Assembly: GCA_017431345.1 (NCBI GenBank)
Contig: JAFRLH010000083.1
Location: forward strand, 62,001 to 126,000
Source of the DNA: Lachnospiraceae bacterium
GTDB taxonomy: Bacteria > Bacillota > Clostridia > Lachnospirales > Lachnospiraceae
Direction of reading: 5' to 3'
Length of the DNA: 64,000 nt
Part shown: in pieces, positions 17,259-25,676 of the stretch
How the letters are laid out: each line of letters opens with the position of its first letter
Position numbering within the stretch: position 1 is the first letter of the stretch
Notes under the pieces: model-generated
What the model was told of the DNA's origin: nothing
Database searches by the model: none
Seen by the model: only the letters and a program-made list of their open reading frames with translations
Program-made: the position numbers and the translations under genes

Positions 17259-18522
17259 TTTTCTTGGCAGCCGCTCTGCGATGGCTCAGTTCCTTGGGCG
17301 TAAGCAGATGACGCGGGATACCGTCGACCATGATCGGGGATACATCGCCCTGGATCAGCGGACGTACATAGTCTACGAAATCGTCTGTTACATAATCGCC
17401 GTCCTTGTTGATCCATTTCCGGGGAACAAGTTTCTCGCCGTTCGCGATCTTATGAACATCCTTGACTTCCGTTCCGCACTGATAAGGATCGTCAGAGAGT
17501 CTCTTGAGAACGACCATCTTTCCGGAATCGCCTTCGTCAGCTGCCATGACAGCAGCGCCGCCGACCTGTGTAGCTTCCAGAATATCAACACGGGATGCCA
17601 GATGGGAAGCGGATCTCTGCAGCGTGGAGAACTCAATGGCTCTGGTCTTGCAGCCAAGATCGTTCGCTACCTGCTTTGCCAGGAATGATGCCGTACCGGT
17701 AAGCTGCTTATGGCCGAAACCGTCCACGAAATCGATCGGCGTACCAAGCTCGCATACATAGGTCCCGTCCGCTGTCTTGATGCCTTCGGAGACAACAACG
17801 ACGACGGAAGTCTTGATCTCCAGAAGGTTCTTTACCTTCTCAGAGAACTTGTTCAGGTCAAAAGGAATCTCCGGCAGATAGATCAGGTCCGGTCCGGCGC
17901 AGTCCTCTCCCTTGGAAAGTGCTGTTGCCCCTGTAAGCCAGCCGGCGTTCCTTCCCATGACCTCTACGATCGTAACGATACCCTTGGAGTACTCCAGGCA
18001 GAAACCGTCGCGGATGATCTCCTTCATGGCTGTGCCGATGAACTTCGCAGCGCTTCCGAAACCGGGCGTATGGTCTGTCAGTGCCAGGTCGTTGTCGATG
18101 GTCTTCGGACATCCGATGAACTTGCAGGGATGGCCGGTGATGATCGCATAATCGGAAAGTTTCTTGATGGTGTCCATGGAATCGTTGCCGCCGATGTAAA
18201 TGAAAGCTTCGATCTCAAGCTTGTCAAGGATGGAAAAGATCTTCTTGTAGGTCTCCATATCCTCATGGATCTCCGGCAGTTTGTATCTGCAGGATCCCAG
18301 GAAGGCAGCGGGCGTTCTCTTCAGAAGCTCAGCATCTAGCTTTGTGTGGATGTGATCGGAAAGATCGATGTAGTTCTCGTTCATCAGGCCCTGGATGCCG
18401 TGAAGCATGCCATAGACTTTCTTGGCGCCGCGGTCAAGTGCTGTGCGGTATACGCCTGCGAGGCTGGAGTTGATAGCTGCGGTAGGTCCGCCGGACTGTC
18501 CGACAATAACATTACCCTTCAT
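17248..18522 (-). CDS. 6-phosphofructokinase, probably PPi-dependent
   Basis: A 424-residue phosphofructokinase. I start at ATG 18522 (MKGNVIVGQSGGPTAAIN), eight bases after AGGAG; the longer frame to 18552 lacks a site. The ligand motifs are GGNDS (where ATP enzymes have GGDGS) and PKTIDND (Lys where ATP enzymes have Gly). In the PFK family Asp and Lys at these two positions mark pyrophosphate-dependent enzymes, so PPi is the likely phosphoryl donor. The length (about 420) fits this class rather than the 320-residue ATP form. The enzyme is cytoplasmic and catalyses the committed step of glycolysis, reversibly with PPi. Confidence 0.93.
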   Translation of the reverse strand: MKGNVIVGQSGGPTAAINSSLAGVYRTALDRGAKKVYGMLHGIQGLMNENYIDLSDHIHTKLDAELLKRTPAAFLGSCRYKLPEIHEDMETYKKIFSILDKLEIEAFIYIGGNDSMDTIKKLSDYAIITGHPCKFIGCPKTIDNDLALTDHTPGFGSAAKFIGTAMKEIIRDGFCLEYSKGIVTIVEVMGRNAGWLTGATALSKGEDCAGPDLIYLPEIPFDLNKFSEKVKNLLEIKTSVVVVVSEGIKTADGTYVCELGTPIDFVDGFGHKQLTGTASFLAKQVANDLGCKTRAIEFSTLQRSASHLASRVDILEATQVGGAAVMAADEGDSGKMVVLKRLSDDPYQCGTEVKDVHKIANGEKLVPRKWINKDGDYVTDDFVDYVRPLIQGDVSPIMVDGIPRHLLTPKELSHRRAAAKKNEK

Positions 18523-18555
18523 ATATTTATTCTCCTGTGATTTATTTTCCAATGT

Positions 18556-18584
18556 ATTTTATATCTGTTTCTTTATTATTTCAA
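18556..18584 (-). promoter_or_regulatory. Promoter for the phosphofructokinase-trmO operon
   Basis: On the minus strand TTGAAA (18584-18579), a 17-base spacer and TAAAAT (18561-18556), followed by an AGGAG ribosome site before ATG 18522. The region is much more A/T-rich than its surroundings. Confidence 0.75.
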
Positions 18585-18640
18585 GTTTAGCTATTTTACA
18601 GAAAGAGGGTATTTGTGACAGATTTATCGAATCCGCCCCT

Positions 18641-19765
18641 TTATACCCTGTTTCCTCCGACAAATACCGCTTTGATCTTCCATTCCCTGTCACAGATCAC
18701 CAGATCCGCCCGCTTTCCCGGCTCCAGGCTGCCGGTCTCCGCGTCGATCCCGGCTTCCCTTGCCGGTATCAGCGTCGCCGCTGCCACAGCTTCCTCTTCC
18801 GGTATCCCGAATTTTATGGCGTTTATCATATCCGTGAACAGATCGCTTCCGGCACCGGCAATGGTCCCGTCCGCAAGTCTGACGGTACCATTTTCCAGTT
18901 TTACCTGCTGCCCGCCCAGATCATACCATCCGTCCGGCATCCCGCAGCATCTGGCAGCATCTGACACCAGGCAGAGCCTCCCCGGAAAGAGCCGGAACGC
19001 CATCCGGACAGCCGCCGGATGAATGTGCACACCGTCACAGATCAGTTCGGTACATACATTCCCTGCATCAAACGCTGCGCCGATCACGCCAGGCATACGG
19101 TGATGCAGCGGCGGCATGGCGTTGAACAGATGGGTCACATGGGCAGCGCCGGCCCGGAAAGCCCGCATTGCCTGTTCATAATCTGCTTCCGTGTGCGCCA
19201 ACGAGACCCTGCAGCTGCCGGATATCCGTTTTATGAAGGCTTCCGCGCCGGCCAGTTCCGGGGCAAGATCGACAATTTTTATCAGTCCGCTGCATTCTTC
19301 CTGCAGTTTCAGGAACATTTCCGGATCAGGGCTTTTCAGATATTCTCCGTTCTGCGCTCCCTTTTTCTTCTCTGACAGATACGGTCCCTCCATATGGATC
19401 CCTGCGAGGCGTGCCTGCGTACTGCTGCGTTCCGCTGTATATTCTGCAGCTGACCGGAAGGCTTTCCGCAGTTCCTCGTACGGAAGAGACATGGATGCCG
19501 GTGCAAAGGATGTGATTCCGCGTTTTGCGAGGAAGCTGCCCATCTGCAGAAGCCCTTCTGTACTGCCGTCGGAAAAATCCGTCCCTGCACATCCGTGGAT
19601 ATGGATATCCACCAGTCCGGGAATGATACGGGCACCGGAAAGATCTTCCCCGGTCTCCCCGTTTTCCCCGGCTGTGATCTCCGTGATCATGCCATTTTCA
19701 AATCGTAAGCTTCCCCGGACGAATCCTTTTTTTCCCTGAAATATAAGCGCATTTGTAAAAAGCAT
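18641..19765 (-). CDS. nagA: N-acetylglucosamine-6-phosphate deacetylase
   Basis: A 374-residue amidohydrolase-fold enzyme converting GlcNAc-6-P to glucosamine-6-P and acetate. Visible motifs are the first metal site HIHGCAGTDFSDG, the catalytic region HMEGPYLSEKKKGAQ, VSLAHTEADYEQA, HLFNAMPPLHHRMPG and the C-terminal LVSDAARCCGMPDG. The ribosome site GGGAGAG lies before ATG 19765. NagB is not adjacent. It recycles amino sugars from peptidoglycan or host glycans. Confidence 0.95.
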   Translation of the reverse strand: MLFTNALIFQGKKGFVRGSLRFENGMITEITAGENGETGEDLSGARIIPGLVDIHIHGCAGTDFSDGSTEGLLQMGSFLAKRGITSFAPASMSLPYEELRKAFRSAAEYTAERSSTQARLAGIHMEGPYLSEKKKGAQNGEYLKSPDPEMFLKLQEECSGLIKIVDLAPELAGAEAFIKRISGSCRVSLAHTEADYEQAMRAFRAGAAHVTHLFNAMPPLHHRMPGVIGAAFDAGNVCTELICDGVHIHPAAVRMAFRLFPGRLCLVSDAARCCGMPDGWYDLGGQQVKLENGTVRLADGTIAGAGSDLFTDMINAIKFGIPEEEAVAAATLIPAREAGIDAETGSLEPGKRADLVICDREWKIKAVFVGGNRV

Positions 19766-19984
19766 CTTCTCTCCCTGCCGGATCCTGCGGCTGTATCCTG
19801 TCTTTCCTTTTACTTATATAGTCTCCCTTTTCTTTCGTCAACCGTTCTGAAAAGGAAACCGGTACTGCCGGGCCCGGCTGCCCTGTTCTGTTTGCATTTC
19901 CTGCAGAAATATATTATCATTAGCTGAATCATTCCTCTTCCAGCTGATATCATCTTCCGAATCCCGCACCGTGTGAGGTCTGCC

Positions 19985-20869
19985 ATGAACAGAAAACCTT
20001 TGTTCCTTGTTCTGATCGCCGCCATTTTCTGGGGTCTGTATCCCTCCTTTGTCACCTTTCTCTCCCGGAATGGCATCACAGACGGCTTGCTGATCTTCAC
20101 CAGGCTGCTGGTAGTCGTTCTCTCCATGGTCGTGATCATCGCGGTCAAAGACCGTTCCATGTTCCGGATCCGGCTCCATGACCTTCCGCTGTTTCTCGCG
20201 AACGGATTTATCAGCATCGTCTTTTTCTTTTCCTGCTACTCCGCTGCGATCCGTGTGACAAAAATAGCCGTGGCAGCATCTCTTCTTTACACTGCGCCGG
20301 CTATCGTCCTGATCATTTCCGCTTTTGTTTTTAAAGAACATGTCACCGCAAAAAAAGTATTCTGTATTGCCCTTTCGATCACCGGATGTGCGCTCGTATC
20401 CGGCATGGCTTCCGGCGGACTGTCGATCTCCCTTACCGGATTGCTGCTCGGGCTTGGCGCCGGCCTTGGTTACGGTCTGTACAGCATTTTCTCCACGCTG
20501 ATCCTGAACCGCGGCTATTCCTCCTATACCAATATTTTCTATTCCTTCATGATCGCTTTTATTTTCTACAGCATACAGATCATTGTTTCCGGAGAATTCT
20601 CTCTGCTCGCTGCCCGTCCCGCCGCTGCAGCAGTCTGCCTTATAAACGGCTTTATAACCGGCACCTGCTCCTATACCTTTTATACAAACGGCCTTCGGCA
20701 GATGGAGCCGTCCCGCGCTGCGCAGATCGCCACAGTCGAGCCTGCAGCAGCGGCTTTATTCGGCGTCCTGCTGTTCCATCAGATGCTGTCCGGCATGGAG
20801 ATCCTGGGCGTCGCGCTCGTCGTTTTTTCAGTCATCATGATGAATTCATCTGACAGACGCTCTTCCTGA
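19985..20869 (+). CDS. EamA family drug/metabolite transporter
   Basis: A 294-residue inner membrane protein with two EamA repeats (ten predicted transmembrane segments). The first repeat begins LVLIAAIFWGLYPSFVTFLS, and the second holds GLLLGLGAGLGYGLYSIFSTLIL and ends ALVVFSVIMM. I start at ATG 19985 (MNRKPL), with GAGG upstream. The substrate cannot be inferred. It is isolated between divergent nagA and the convergent MATE gene, whose stop is seven bases away. Confidence 0.88.
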   Translation: MNRKPLFLVLIAAIFWGLYPSFVTFLSRNGITDGLLIFTRLLVVVLSMVVIIAVKDRSMFRIRLHDLPLFLANGFISIVFFFSCYSAAIRVTKIAVAASLLYTAPAIVLIISAFVFKEHVTAKKVFCIALSITGCALVSGMASGGLSISLTGLLLGLGAGLGYGLYSIFSTLILNRGYSSYTNIFYSFMIAFIFYSIQIIVSGEFSLLAARPAAAAVCLINGFITGTCSYTFYTNGLRQMEPSRAAQIATVEPAAAALFGVLLFHQMLSGMEILGVALVVFSVIMMNSSDRRSS

Positions 20870-20876
20870 AACGTTC

Positions 20877-22262
20877 TCACCGCTTCGTCAGATCCTGTGC
20901 CCAGATCCCGCTCTTCATGAGAAAATAGCCAATAATGCACTTTATAATATCTGCCATCTGGACCATAAAGTACATCCACAGCAGGGATAAGCCGGTAAAA
21001 TGCGCCAGCACAAACGCTGCAGGCACTGCGATCACCCACATGTAACAGGAATCGAACAGAAATGTGATCCCTGTTTTCCCGCCGGAGCGAAGCGTAAAGT
21101 ACGATGCGTTCACATACGCATAAAGAGGCATGCATACCGCACTGATACGGATCAGCCCCGACGCTGTCCTGCGGATCTCATCACTTGTATTATAGATCAG
21201 CGGAAAGAAGCCTCCTGCGATGAACAGGCAGAAGCCCACGCCCATACAGATCAGCACGGAGAACACCGTCAGTTTCACGGATTCTTCTTTTGCGCGCTTT
21301 ATATCACCCGAACCAAGGGTCTGTCCCAGAATAATGGCAATGGCATTCCCCATGGCGATAAAAGAGACATTAAAAACATTGTTGAACGTCTGGGAAATGT
21401 TGTGCGCAGCCACGGCAGACAGCCCACGGACGGAATAACACTGCGTGAGCATAGCCATGCCGCCTGACCAAAGCGTCTCATTCACGAGCAGCGGAAGCGC
21501 TTTGATGCTGATCCGGCCGGCCAGCGCAGCCGGTACATCGAACAGTCTTTTCCAGGCCCCCGTAATGAACGCATTTCTGCCGGCATTCTTATGGGTCCAT
21601 CCCGCGACATAGATCAGTTCCACAAAGCGCGACAGCACGGTTGCCGCCGCGGCTCCTTCAACGCCAAGCGCCGGCGCGCCGAATTTTCCGTAGATCAGTA
21701 TATAATTTCCGGCAAGATTCACGGCGACGGCGATCAGTCCCGCTTTCATCGGCACGATGGTCTCGCCGGTATTCCTTAACGTGGAGGAATATGTCTGCGA
21801 CAGCGCGAACGGCAGCATCCCGGCATACATCACAGCAAGATATTCCTTCGCGTAAGAGAAGGTCGCCTGAATATTTCCACCGCCGCCGTCTTCCGTAAGA
21901 TATAAGGAAATCAGGCTGCTGCCGGTCAGCAGGAGCACAGCTGTGCCGAGCGCAGCCAGCAGAAATGACAGGATCACCTGCATCCGGAAAGTATAGCGCA
22001 CGCCTTCCGTATCCTTTTTCCCGTAAAACTGTGCAGTAAAAATGCCGATGCCGGACAGCCCCCCGAAAACGCACAGGTTGAAGATGAACATCAGCTGGTT
22101 CAGGATGGCAACGCCGGACATCGGATCCGTACCAAGCCGGCCGACCATGATATTGTCCAGCATATTCACGAAATTCGTGATGCCCTGCTGGATCATAATA
22201 GGAACTGCGACCGTCAGGACTTTTCTGTAAAAATGCCGGTCGCCGAAATATCTGCTGCGCAT
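20877..22262 (-). CDS. MATE family efflux transporter
   Basis: A 461-residue membrane protein with about 12 transmembrane segments in two MatE halves. Motifs include MIQQGITNFVNMLDNIMVGRLG at the start and IILGQTLGSGDIKRAKEES in the middle, typical of the family. MATE proteins export drugs or metabolites against Na+ or H+ gradients; the substrate is unknown here. The sequence IMVGRLGTDPMSGVAI places it with the NorM/DinF group broadly. It has its own promoter (22323-22351) and a GGAG ribosome site. Confidence 0.93.
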   Translation of the reverse strand: MRSRYFGDRHFYRKVLTVAVPIMIQQGITNFVNMLDNIMVGRLGTDPMSGVAILNQLMFIFNLCVFGGLSGIGIFTAQFYGKKDTEGVRYTFRMQVILSFLLAALGTAVLLLTGSSLISLYLTEDGGGGNIQATFSYAKEYLAVMYAGMLPFALSQTYSSTLRNTGETIVPMKAGLIAVAVNLAGNYILIYGKFGAPALGVEGAAAATVLSRFVELIYVAGWTHKNAGRNAFITGAWKRLFDVPAALAGRISIKALPLLVNETLWSGGMAMLTQCYSVRGLSAVAAHNISQTFNNVFNVSFIAMGNAIAIILGQTLGSGDIKRAKEESVKLTVFSVLICMGVGFCLFIAGGFFPLIYNTSDEIRRTASGLIRISAVCMPLYAYVNASYFTLRSGGKTGITFLFDSCYMWVIAVPAAFVLAHFTGLSLLWMYFMVQMADIIKCIIGYFLMKSGIWAQDLTKR

Positions 22263-22322
22263 TGCTGTTTACTCCATAAAATGATCTGCGTCCGTCCTGC
22301 AGCAGAGGGACGCCCGTCTGCC

Positions 22323-22351
22323 ATTATGATGATGCCAATGATGAATGTCAA
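22323..22351 (-). promoter_or_regulatory. Promoter for the MATE transporter gene
   Basis: On the minus strand consensus TTGACA (22351-22346), a 17-base spacer and CATAAT (22328-22323), 61 bases before the ATG. I see no riboswitch-like fold in the leader. Confidence 0.7.
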
Positions 22352-22437
22352 GATGACAACCTGAGAGAGAGGTATTTACGGATGCACGATCCCTGACAGG
22401 GAAGGAATCTGCCAAAGAGACCATTCCGGCTTCTCCG

Positions 22438-22485
22438 AAAAAAAACGGACACAACAGCCTGTATCAGCCTGTTATATCCGTTTTT
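22438..22485 (-). terminator. Terminator of the DUF4428 gene
   Basis: On the minus strand a long hairpin with arms aaaacggatataacag and ctgttgtgtccgtttt, then a run of eight T. It separates the DUF4428 gene from the MATE promoter. Confidence 0.85.
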
Positions 22486-22507
22486 AACCAATAATCAAAA
22501 GTGTCCG

Positions 22508-23281
22508 TTACAGCGGGCTTCCGCAGTATTCACAGCATCCGTTCGCATCCGGGAATGTCACCGCGCCGCAGCACGGGCAGACTTTCTTGACCGGCGCTTC
22601 AGCTGCTGCAGCTGCTCCCGCTGCTTTCGTTCCTGCCTGACCCTGGCCGAATCTGGCATTCTCCAGATACTCTTTGATCTCCTGCGTCATCTTATCGTAT
22701 TTCTCGAACTCGCGCATGGAAAGATCCCTGGTCGTAAACCCGGCGCGGGCCCTCTTGTTTCCGGTGCTGACAGAGCCGGAATTCACGCGGAATCTTATTT
22801 CATCAAAGTAAGGATGATTGACATCCAGCGTGACAAAGAAATTGTAGGAGTATTTGAAACGTCTGGGCATATAGCTTACCATCTTGCCGTCTTTGTCCTT
22901 CGTCTTCTCTTCCGTTTCCGACTCCTCAATGTCTGTTCTGACAGCCGTGATCTGTGACAGATCCATGACATCCGGATTTGCTTCCAGAAGATTGGACGCG
23001 GAGGTGACCATGAACTTCCCCTGATCTTCGTCGACCAGCACCTTGGTATATGCACCAAGAGATCTTGTGGTATTGAACACATTCACCGCTTCCCGGTTCT
23101 CTTCCCTGTAGGCGAGCTGTTCCTTTATTTCCTCTACCGTGCTGTTCCTTCTCTCGGAAAACCAGGGCGACAGTTTTGCCGCACACTTCTTGCAGAGATT
23201 CCCGTCTTCCAGTTTGCGGTTCCCCAGAAGGCCGATCTTGTCTCCGCAGATATCACAGAATTTCTTGTCAAAAAAACCCAT
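22508..23281 (-). CDS. DUF4428 zinc-ribbon protein
   Basis: A 257-residue cytoplasmic protein starting at ATG 23281 (MGFFDKKFCDICGDKIGLLG) with AAGGAGGAAG upstream; the longer frame to 23323 lacks a site. It has an N-terminal CDIC...CKKC zinc ribbon (DUF4428), a middle domain that looks like a bacterial PH-like fold (residues about 65-190), an Ala-rich linker, and a second C-terminal ribbon CPCC...CEYC. The zinc ribbons are typical of small regulatory or scaffold proteins; no function is established for the family. Confidence 0.85.
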   Translation of the reverse strand: MGFFDKKFCDICGDKIGLLGNRKLEDGNLCKKCAAKLSPWFSERRNSTVEEIKEQLAYREENREAVNVFNTTRSLGAYTKVLVDEDQGKFMVTSASNLLEANPDVMDLSQITAVRTDIEESETEEKTKDKDGKMVSYMPRRFKYSYNFFVTLDVNHPYFDEIRFRVNSGSVSTGNKRARAGFTTRDLSMREFEKYDKMTQEIKEYLENARFGQGQAGTKAAGAAAAAEAPVKKVCPCCGAVTFPDANGCCEYCGSPL

Positions 23282-23335
23282 GTCTTCCTCCTTCTTTTCA
23301 GCGTTCAGCGCCGCGTGCTTCATTCTGAACTCTAT

Positions 23336-23365
23336 TTTATAATGATTTGGAGAAGATGTCTACAA
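23336..23365 (-). promoter_or_regulatory. Probable promoter for the DUF4428 gene
   Basis: On the minus strand TTGTAG (23365-23360), an 18-base spacer and TATAAA (23341-23336). It faces away from the aldehyde dehydrogenase promoter at 23398-23427. Confidence 0.55.
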
Positions 23366-23397
23366 AAACCATATAGCCGGGGGCTGTCGATTCATAC

Positions 23398-23427
23398 TTG
23401 TGGCTTTCCGTAAACCTGCGCTATAAT
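23398..23427 (+). promoter_or_regulatory. Promoter for the acylating aldehyde dehydrogenase gene
   Basis: TTGTGG (23398-23403), an 18-base spacer and consensus TATAAT (23422-23427), then ggaggaacggac before ATG 23453. Confidence 0.65.
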
Positions 23428-23452
23428 AATGAATCATAAGGGAGGAACGGAC

Positions 23453-24889
23453 ATGGCAAAAGAGATCACACCCGAACAGATAACCATGCTTGATGAAATG
23501 ATAAAGCGCGCCCGCGCCGCGCAGGCGGTCATTGCGGAATACGACCAGGAACGGGTCGACAGGCTCTGCCAGGCCGTCGCCGCAGCCGTTTATCCGCTGA
23601 AAGTCTGGGGCCCGCTCTGCGACTCCGCGGTGGATGAATCACGGCTCGGCGATAAAGTCACGAAGCGCAATAAGCGGAACAAGATCAAACTGATCCTGCG
23701 GGACTGCCTCAGGCAGAAAAGCGTAGGCATCATTGAAGAACTTCCGGAAAAAGGAATCGTTAAATACGCCAAGCCTGCCGGGATCATCTGCTCACTGGTC
23801 CCCACAACGAACCCCTGCATCACACCGACCGGCCAGGCGATCTACTCGATCAAAGCCCGGGATGTGATCATCTGCTCCCCGCATCCGCGGGCGAAGAACA
23901 CGACCAATAAATGCATGGAGATCATCCGGAAGACACTTGTCCGGGAAGGCGCTCCTGCTGATATCGTGCAGTGCATCAAAGAACCGTCGATCGCGCTGAC
24001 ACAGGAACTGATGAAACGATGCGATCTTGTGATCGCCACCGGCGGAAGGCCGATGGTAAAGGCTGCTTATTCCTCCGGCACGCCAGCGTACGGTTCCGGC
24101 GCCGGCAATGCCACGGTGATCATTGATGACACCGCCGACACCCCCGAGCGTCTTGCAGAAGCCGCCCGCAATACCCGTATGTCGAAATGCGCCGATTTCG
24201 GTTCCGGCTGTTCCTGTGATGGAAATCTGCTGATCCATGAATCCGTTTACGACGGTCTGGTGCAGGCACTCGTCGCTGAAGGCGCTTATCTGGCGAATGC
24301 CGAAGAAACGGAAAAACTGAAGAATGTTCTTTGGGATGCGGAAGGACACCGGCTTCCTGATACCGTAGCCGTCCCGCCCCAGAGACTGGCAGAACTGGCC
24401 GGATTTGAGATCCCGGCCGACAGGAAATTTATTGCTGTCACCGGCGGCGGGATCGAAGGGATCGGAAAGGATCATTATTTCAGCAGCGAGAAACTCACCA
24501 CGCTTCTTACGCTGTTCAAATATGAAGGGGAATTTGAAAATGCGCTGGACATGATGCGCGCCGTGTTCGAAGTCGGTGGAAAAGGTCATTCCTGCGGCAT
24601 CTATTCCTGGAATGACGAACACATCCACCGCCTGGCCATGGCAGCGCCTGTCTCCCGCATCATGGTACGCCAGCCCGGCAACCTGTCCAATTCCGGCTCG
24701 GTCACGAACGGTATGCCGCCGACCAATTCCATGGGATGCGGCACCTGGAGCGGGAACATTGTTTCCGAGAATACGACACTGAAACACTACATGAATACGA
24801 CATGGGTAGCCAGAAAAATTCCGGCGGATATGCCCGACGAGGAAGAACTGTTCGGCGAATTCTTTACCGAAGGCATGAATGAAGAATAA
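23453..24889 (+). CDS. CoA-acylating aldehyde dehydrogenase, possibly sulfoacetaldehyde type
   Basis: A 478-residue member of the acylating (CoA-dependent) aldehyde dehydrogenase group, related to EutE/PduP and the aldehyde half of AdhE. It starts at ATG 23453, 7 bases after GGAGGAA. The region LVPTTNPCITPTG, SPHPRAKN, GGRPMVKAAYSSGTPAYGSGAGNA and the Cys-containing FGSGCSCDGN (probable catalytic cysteine) fit the group. The NPxxGSGxGN-like loop and SCxCDGN form are close to what I know of acylating sulfoacetaldehyde dehydrogenases, but acetaldehyde or other short aldehydes are possible. No microcompartment or taurine genes are adjacent, so the pathway is open. Confidence 0.85.
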   Translation: MAKEITPEQITMLDEMIKRARAAQAVIAEYDQERVDRLCQAVAAAVYPLKVWGPLCDSAVDESRLGDKVTKRNKRNKIKLILRDCLRQKSVGIIEELPEKGIVKYAKPAGIICSLVPTTNPCITPTGQAIYSIKARDVIICSPHPRAKNTTNKCMEIIRKTLVREGAPADIVQCIKEPSIALTQELMKRCDLVIATGGRPMVKAAYSSGTPAYGSGAGNATVIIDDTADTPERLAEAARNTRMSKCADFGSGCSCDGNLLIHESVYDGLVQALVAEGAYLANAEETEKLKNVLWDAEGHRLPDTVAVPPQRLAELAGFEIPADRKFIAVTGGGIEGIGKDHYFSSEKLTTLLTLFKYEGEFENALDMMRAVFEVGGKGHSCGIYSWNDEHIHRLAMAAPVSRIMVRQPGNLSNSGSVTNGMPPTNSMGCGTWSGNIVSENTTLKHYMNTTWVARKIPADMPDEEELFGEFFTEGMNEE

Positions 24890-24895
24890 CGATAA

Positions 24896-24941
24896 AAACT
24901 CCTGCACCGCAGTCCTTCCAAGGGACCCGGCGCAGGAGTTT
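24896..24941. terminator. Probable bidirectional terminator between aldehyde dehydrogenase and alkD
   Basis: Stem aaactcctgc / gcaggagttt with a 26-base loop. On the minus strand it is followed by TTTTTATC, so it is a better terminator for alkD than for the plus-strand gene. Confidence 0.65.
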
Positions 24942-24967
24942 CTCATTATCCGCTGCATCAGATCATT

Positions 24968-25657
24968 TCAGCGCCGGATCTTCAGGCTCTTCAGGTATTC
25001 CTTCCGTTCCGGGGAGATCCGGCAGCTCTCGACTGATTTCTGTATCGTCTTGTTATGCACCCATACATCCAGCCTGCGCTGCTCGATATACGGGATCACC
25101 GTTTCGTACTGTTTCGCCAATGCCGTAGCGAAATACCAGGCGATCATCATGTTGATGTAATATTCCTCCGAACGGACCCCGACGGCAAGCTCCGGAAAGG
25201 CCGGATCAAAATCCTCGTCCAGATAATGCTGCATCAGCATACCGAGTCCGAACCGCACGGTATAAGGGTGTTCCGACCGGATCCAGTTCCGAATCTCAGC
25301 CAGAAGTTCCTCCTTATGCTTTCGGAAGACTTTCGGAGACATCTGGTCACAGGTCGCCCAGTTGTCCACGTATGGCAGGAAGCGCTTAACTTCTTCCAGA
25401 CATTTTTCATAATCCTTTATCTCCGAGACCGCAAAGGCATGGATCTGGTTCTCATCAAAATACCGGTGCGGGAGATCCCGCAGGAACTCTTCGATGTCTT
25501 CCCGCCTGATCACCTGTTTTGCCAGTTTTCTCAGTTCCGGTGTCCGGACACCGATCGCCGTGTCCGGATCAACTGTCGGCATCAGTTTTACCTGAAAATC
25601 CCTGTATTTTTCATCCTGCAGGCGAAACAGTTCTTCTCTGATCTCCTCAATGATCAT
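24968..25657 (-). CDS. DNA alkylation repair protein (AlkD-like)
   Basis: A 229-residue HEAT-like repeat protein of the DNA alkylation repair family (AlkC/AlkD superfamily), a DNA glycosylase that removes 3- and 7-alkyl purines. The starting region VDPDTAIGVRTPELRKLAKQV and the HAFAVSEIKDYEKCLEEVKRFLPYVDNWATCDQ motif are typical, as is WYFATALAKQYETVIPYI. The strong HEAT signal and length support the family. It precedes no repair genes; a 19-base gap to the secreted Ig-like gene upstream suggests co-transcription with it. Confidence 0.9.
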   Translation of the reverse strand: MIIEEIREELFRLQDEKYRDFQVKLMPTVDPDTAIGVRTPELRKLAKQVIRREDIEEFLRDLPHRYFDENQIHAFAVSEIKDYEKCLEEVKRFLPYVDNWATCDQMSPKVFRKHKEELLAEIRNWIRSEHPYTVRFGLGMLMQHYLDEDFDPAFPELAVGVRSEEYYINMMIAWYFATALAKQYETVIPYIEQRRLDVWVHNKTIQKSVESCRISPERKEYLKSLKIRR

Positions 25658-25676
25658 GTTTTTTTCCCTTCTCTGA

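Noticed and set aside
20877-22262. Possible link between the MATE and DMT transporters as one export system
   Set aside because: They converge with no shared promoter, so there is no evidence for joint regulation.
22263-22507. Riboswitch or small gene upstream of the MATE transporter
   Set aside because: I looked for a T-box or guanidine-type fold and for a small gene; only a promoter and the preceding terminator are visible.
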